Source: Bog-950 sp046329535 (lineage in GTDB: Bacteria > Bacteroidota > Bacteroidia > Chitinophagales > LD1). From it: 64,000 bases of DNA. The translations under genes were made by a program, and so were the position numbers. The stretch lies in contig JAXLUN010000001.1 of NCBI GenBank assembly GCA_046329535.1, forward strand, positions 124,001 to 188,000, read 5' to 3'. Of the stretch, positions 63,428 through 64,000 are shown one piece after another (position 1 is the first letter of the stretch; every line of letters begins with the position of its first letter). Under the pieces are notes generated by a model. That model had not been told where the DNA came from. It worked only from the letters and a program-made list of their open reading frames with translations, and searched no databases.

Positions 63428-64000
63428 TTATCGCGAAATTACACGCAGATGCTGCTTCACCAACTCTGCTTTAGACAATAGTTCGGCTTTGTCACTACCC
63501 AGAATAGTGACATGTCCCATTTTCCGGCCCGGTTTGGTTTCATGTTTCCCATAAAGATGAACATACACAGCCTTTTGCCTCATCACTTCCTCTATCCCTT
63601 CGTATACGGCTGGCCCGTTGAAATCCGGTTCTCCAATCAAATTCAGCATTAAAGAAGGTTGAATAGGGGAGGTGTCTCCAAGCGGCAGATTTTGTAAAAT
63701 ACGCATCTGTATATCATATTGCGAACAGTAGTTGCCTTCTATACTTTGATGACCACTGTTATGTGCTCTGGGTGCAGTTTCATTGACCAGAATGTTGCCT
63801 TCGGTATCTAAAAACATCTCTACGGCAAACAAACCTGGGCTGTCCAGTGCTTTTACTACGTTCAACGCTACTTGCTGGGCATATGCTGTATAATCTGGAG
63901 ATAGATCGGCCGGTGATATCAAAGAGTCCACCAGATTATAACGACTGTCAAAAACCATTTCAACAGGTGGATAAACGGCTGTTTCCCCCTGTTCATTTTG
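63428..64000 (-). CDS. purK: 5-(carboxyamino)imidazole ribonucleotide synthase, C-terminal part (cut by window edge)
   Basis: 191 codons are visible and the frame stays open to the right edge, beginning QNEQGETAVYPPVEMVFDS, so the true start is outside. ATP-grasp enzyme that adds bicarbonate to AIR. LFAVEMFLDTEGNILVNETAPRAHNSGH carries the Glu/Asn metal ligands, and QYDIQMRILQNLPLGD and GRKMGHVTILG are PurK signatures. Ends 33 nt before the chosen purE start. Confidence 0.95.
   Translation of the reverse strand, partial: QNEQGETAVYPPVEMVFDSRYNLVDSLISPADLSPDYTAYAQQVALNVVKALDSPGLFAVEMFLDTEGNILVNETAPRAHNSGHQSIEGNYCSQYDIQMRILQNLPLGDTSPIQPSLMLNLIGEPDFNGPAVYEGIEEVMRQKAVYVHLYGKHETKPGRKMGHVTILGSDKAELLSKAELVKQHLRVISR

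Noticed and set aside
1..64000. tRNA, rRNA, insertion sequences, prophage or integrase genes
   Set aside because: I found no cloverleaf, rRNA-like sequence, transposase, integrase or terminal inverted repeats; hairpins seen are terminators.

Overview
The window is a chromosomal segment of a member of the Bacteroidota. Several things point there. There are outer-membrane proteins with C-terminal type IX secretion (T9SS) sorting domains (GMYPNP, VYPNP, IYPNPN and IYPVP motifs) and the T9SS component PorT. There are TonB-dependent receptors with an N-terminal carboxypeptidase-regulatory-like domain, a DUF5689 lipoprotein, DUF5522, the Bacteroidota-type GlmU-like protein and a GYDIA-family GHMP kinase. 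Promoters match the Bacteroidota -33 TTTG / -7 TAnnTTTG pattern, and Shine-Dalgarno sequences are largely absent. I cannot name the family or genus. I saw no rRNA, tRNA, CRISPR array, IS element or prophage.

Layout. 0-5 kb: two divergent secreted phosphatases (a PafA-like alkaline phosphatase cut by the window edge, and a PhoD-type enzyme with Ig-like repeats and a T9SS tail), a small Cys-rich protein and a FadL/OmpP1-like barrel. 5-21 kb: mostly housekeeping genes (murB, a TPR protein, zinc-ribbon coiled-coil protein, Nif3-like, lpxK, purine nucleoside phosphorylase, a porin, dnaG, a phosphopantetheinyl transferase, porT, menG, engB, rpmE, GlmU-like, tpiA). 21-30 kb: a coherent locus that looks built for extracellular DNA. 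It has a TonB receptor plus DUF5689 lipoprotein on the minus strand and, divergently, a secreted EEP-type nuclease, a secreted endonuclease I with T9SS tail, and a lamin-tail/Calx-beta/OB-like T9SS protein. 30-37 kb: a 41-bp tandem repeat, pbpC, an aldehyde dehydrogenase, a membrane protein, aroB and aroA; the 31-33 kb part is visibly GC-richer than the rest.

36-42 kb: the mevalonate pathway on the minus strand: HMG-CoA reductase (mvaA), a GYDIA-family kinase, diphosphomevalonate decarboxylase (mvaD) and mevalonate kinase. Between about 36.2 and 38.1 kb the 3' half of aroA, all of the mevalonate kinase and the 3' end of mvaD carry at least ten small frame changes, while the family motifs stay intact when frames are switched. 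This reads more like local base-calling indels than gene decay. 41-54 kb: lolD, a GT-C membrane protein, sucC, dipeptide epimerase, a TonB receptor-GT39-GT2 operon, an EGF-like lipoprotein with rluA-type and DUF885 genes, and a peroxiredoxin. 54-64 kb: a T9SS surface protein, an M48 protease with a DUF898 membrane protein, an unknown conserved protein, an orphan histidine kinase, a hotdog thioesterase, a MATE exporter, ftsE, and purE with the truncated purK at the right edge.

The strongest candidates for new biology are the extracellular-DNA locus (21.2-29.9 kb) and the DUF898-M48 pair (56-58 kb). The most important caution for any user is the indel-rich block at 36.2-38.1 kb.
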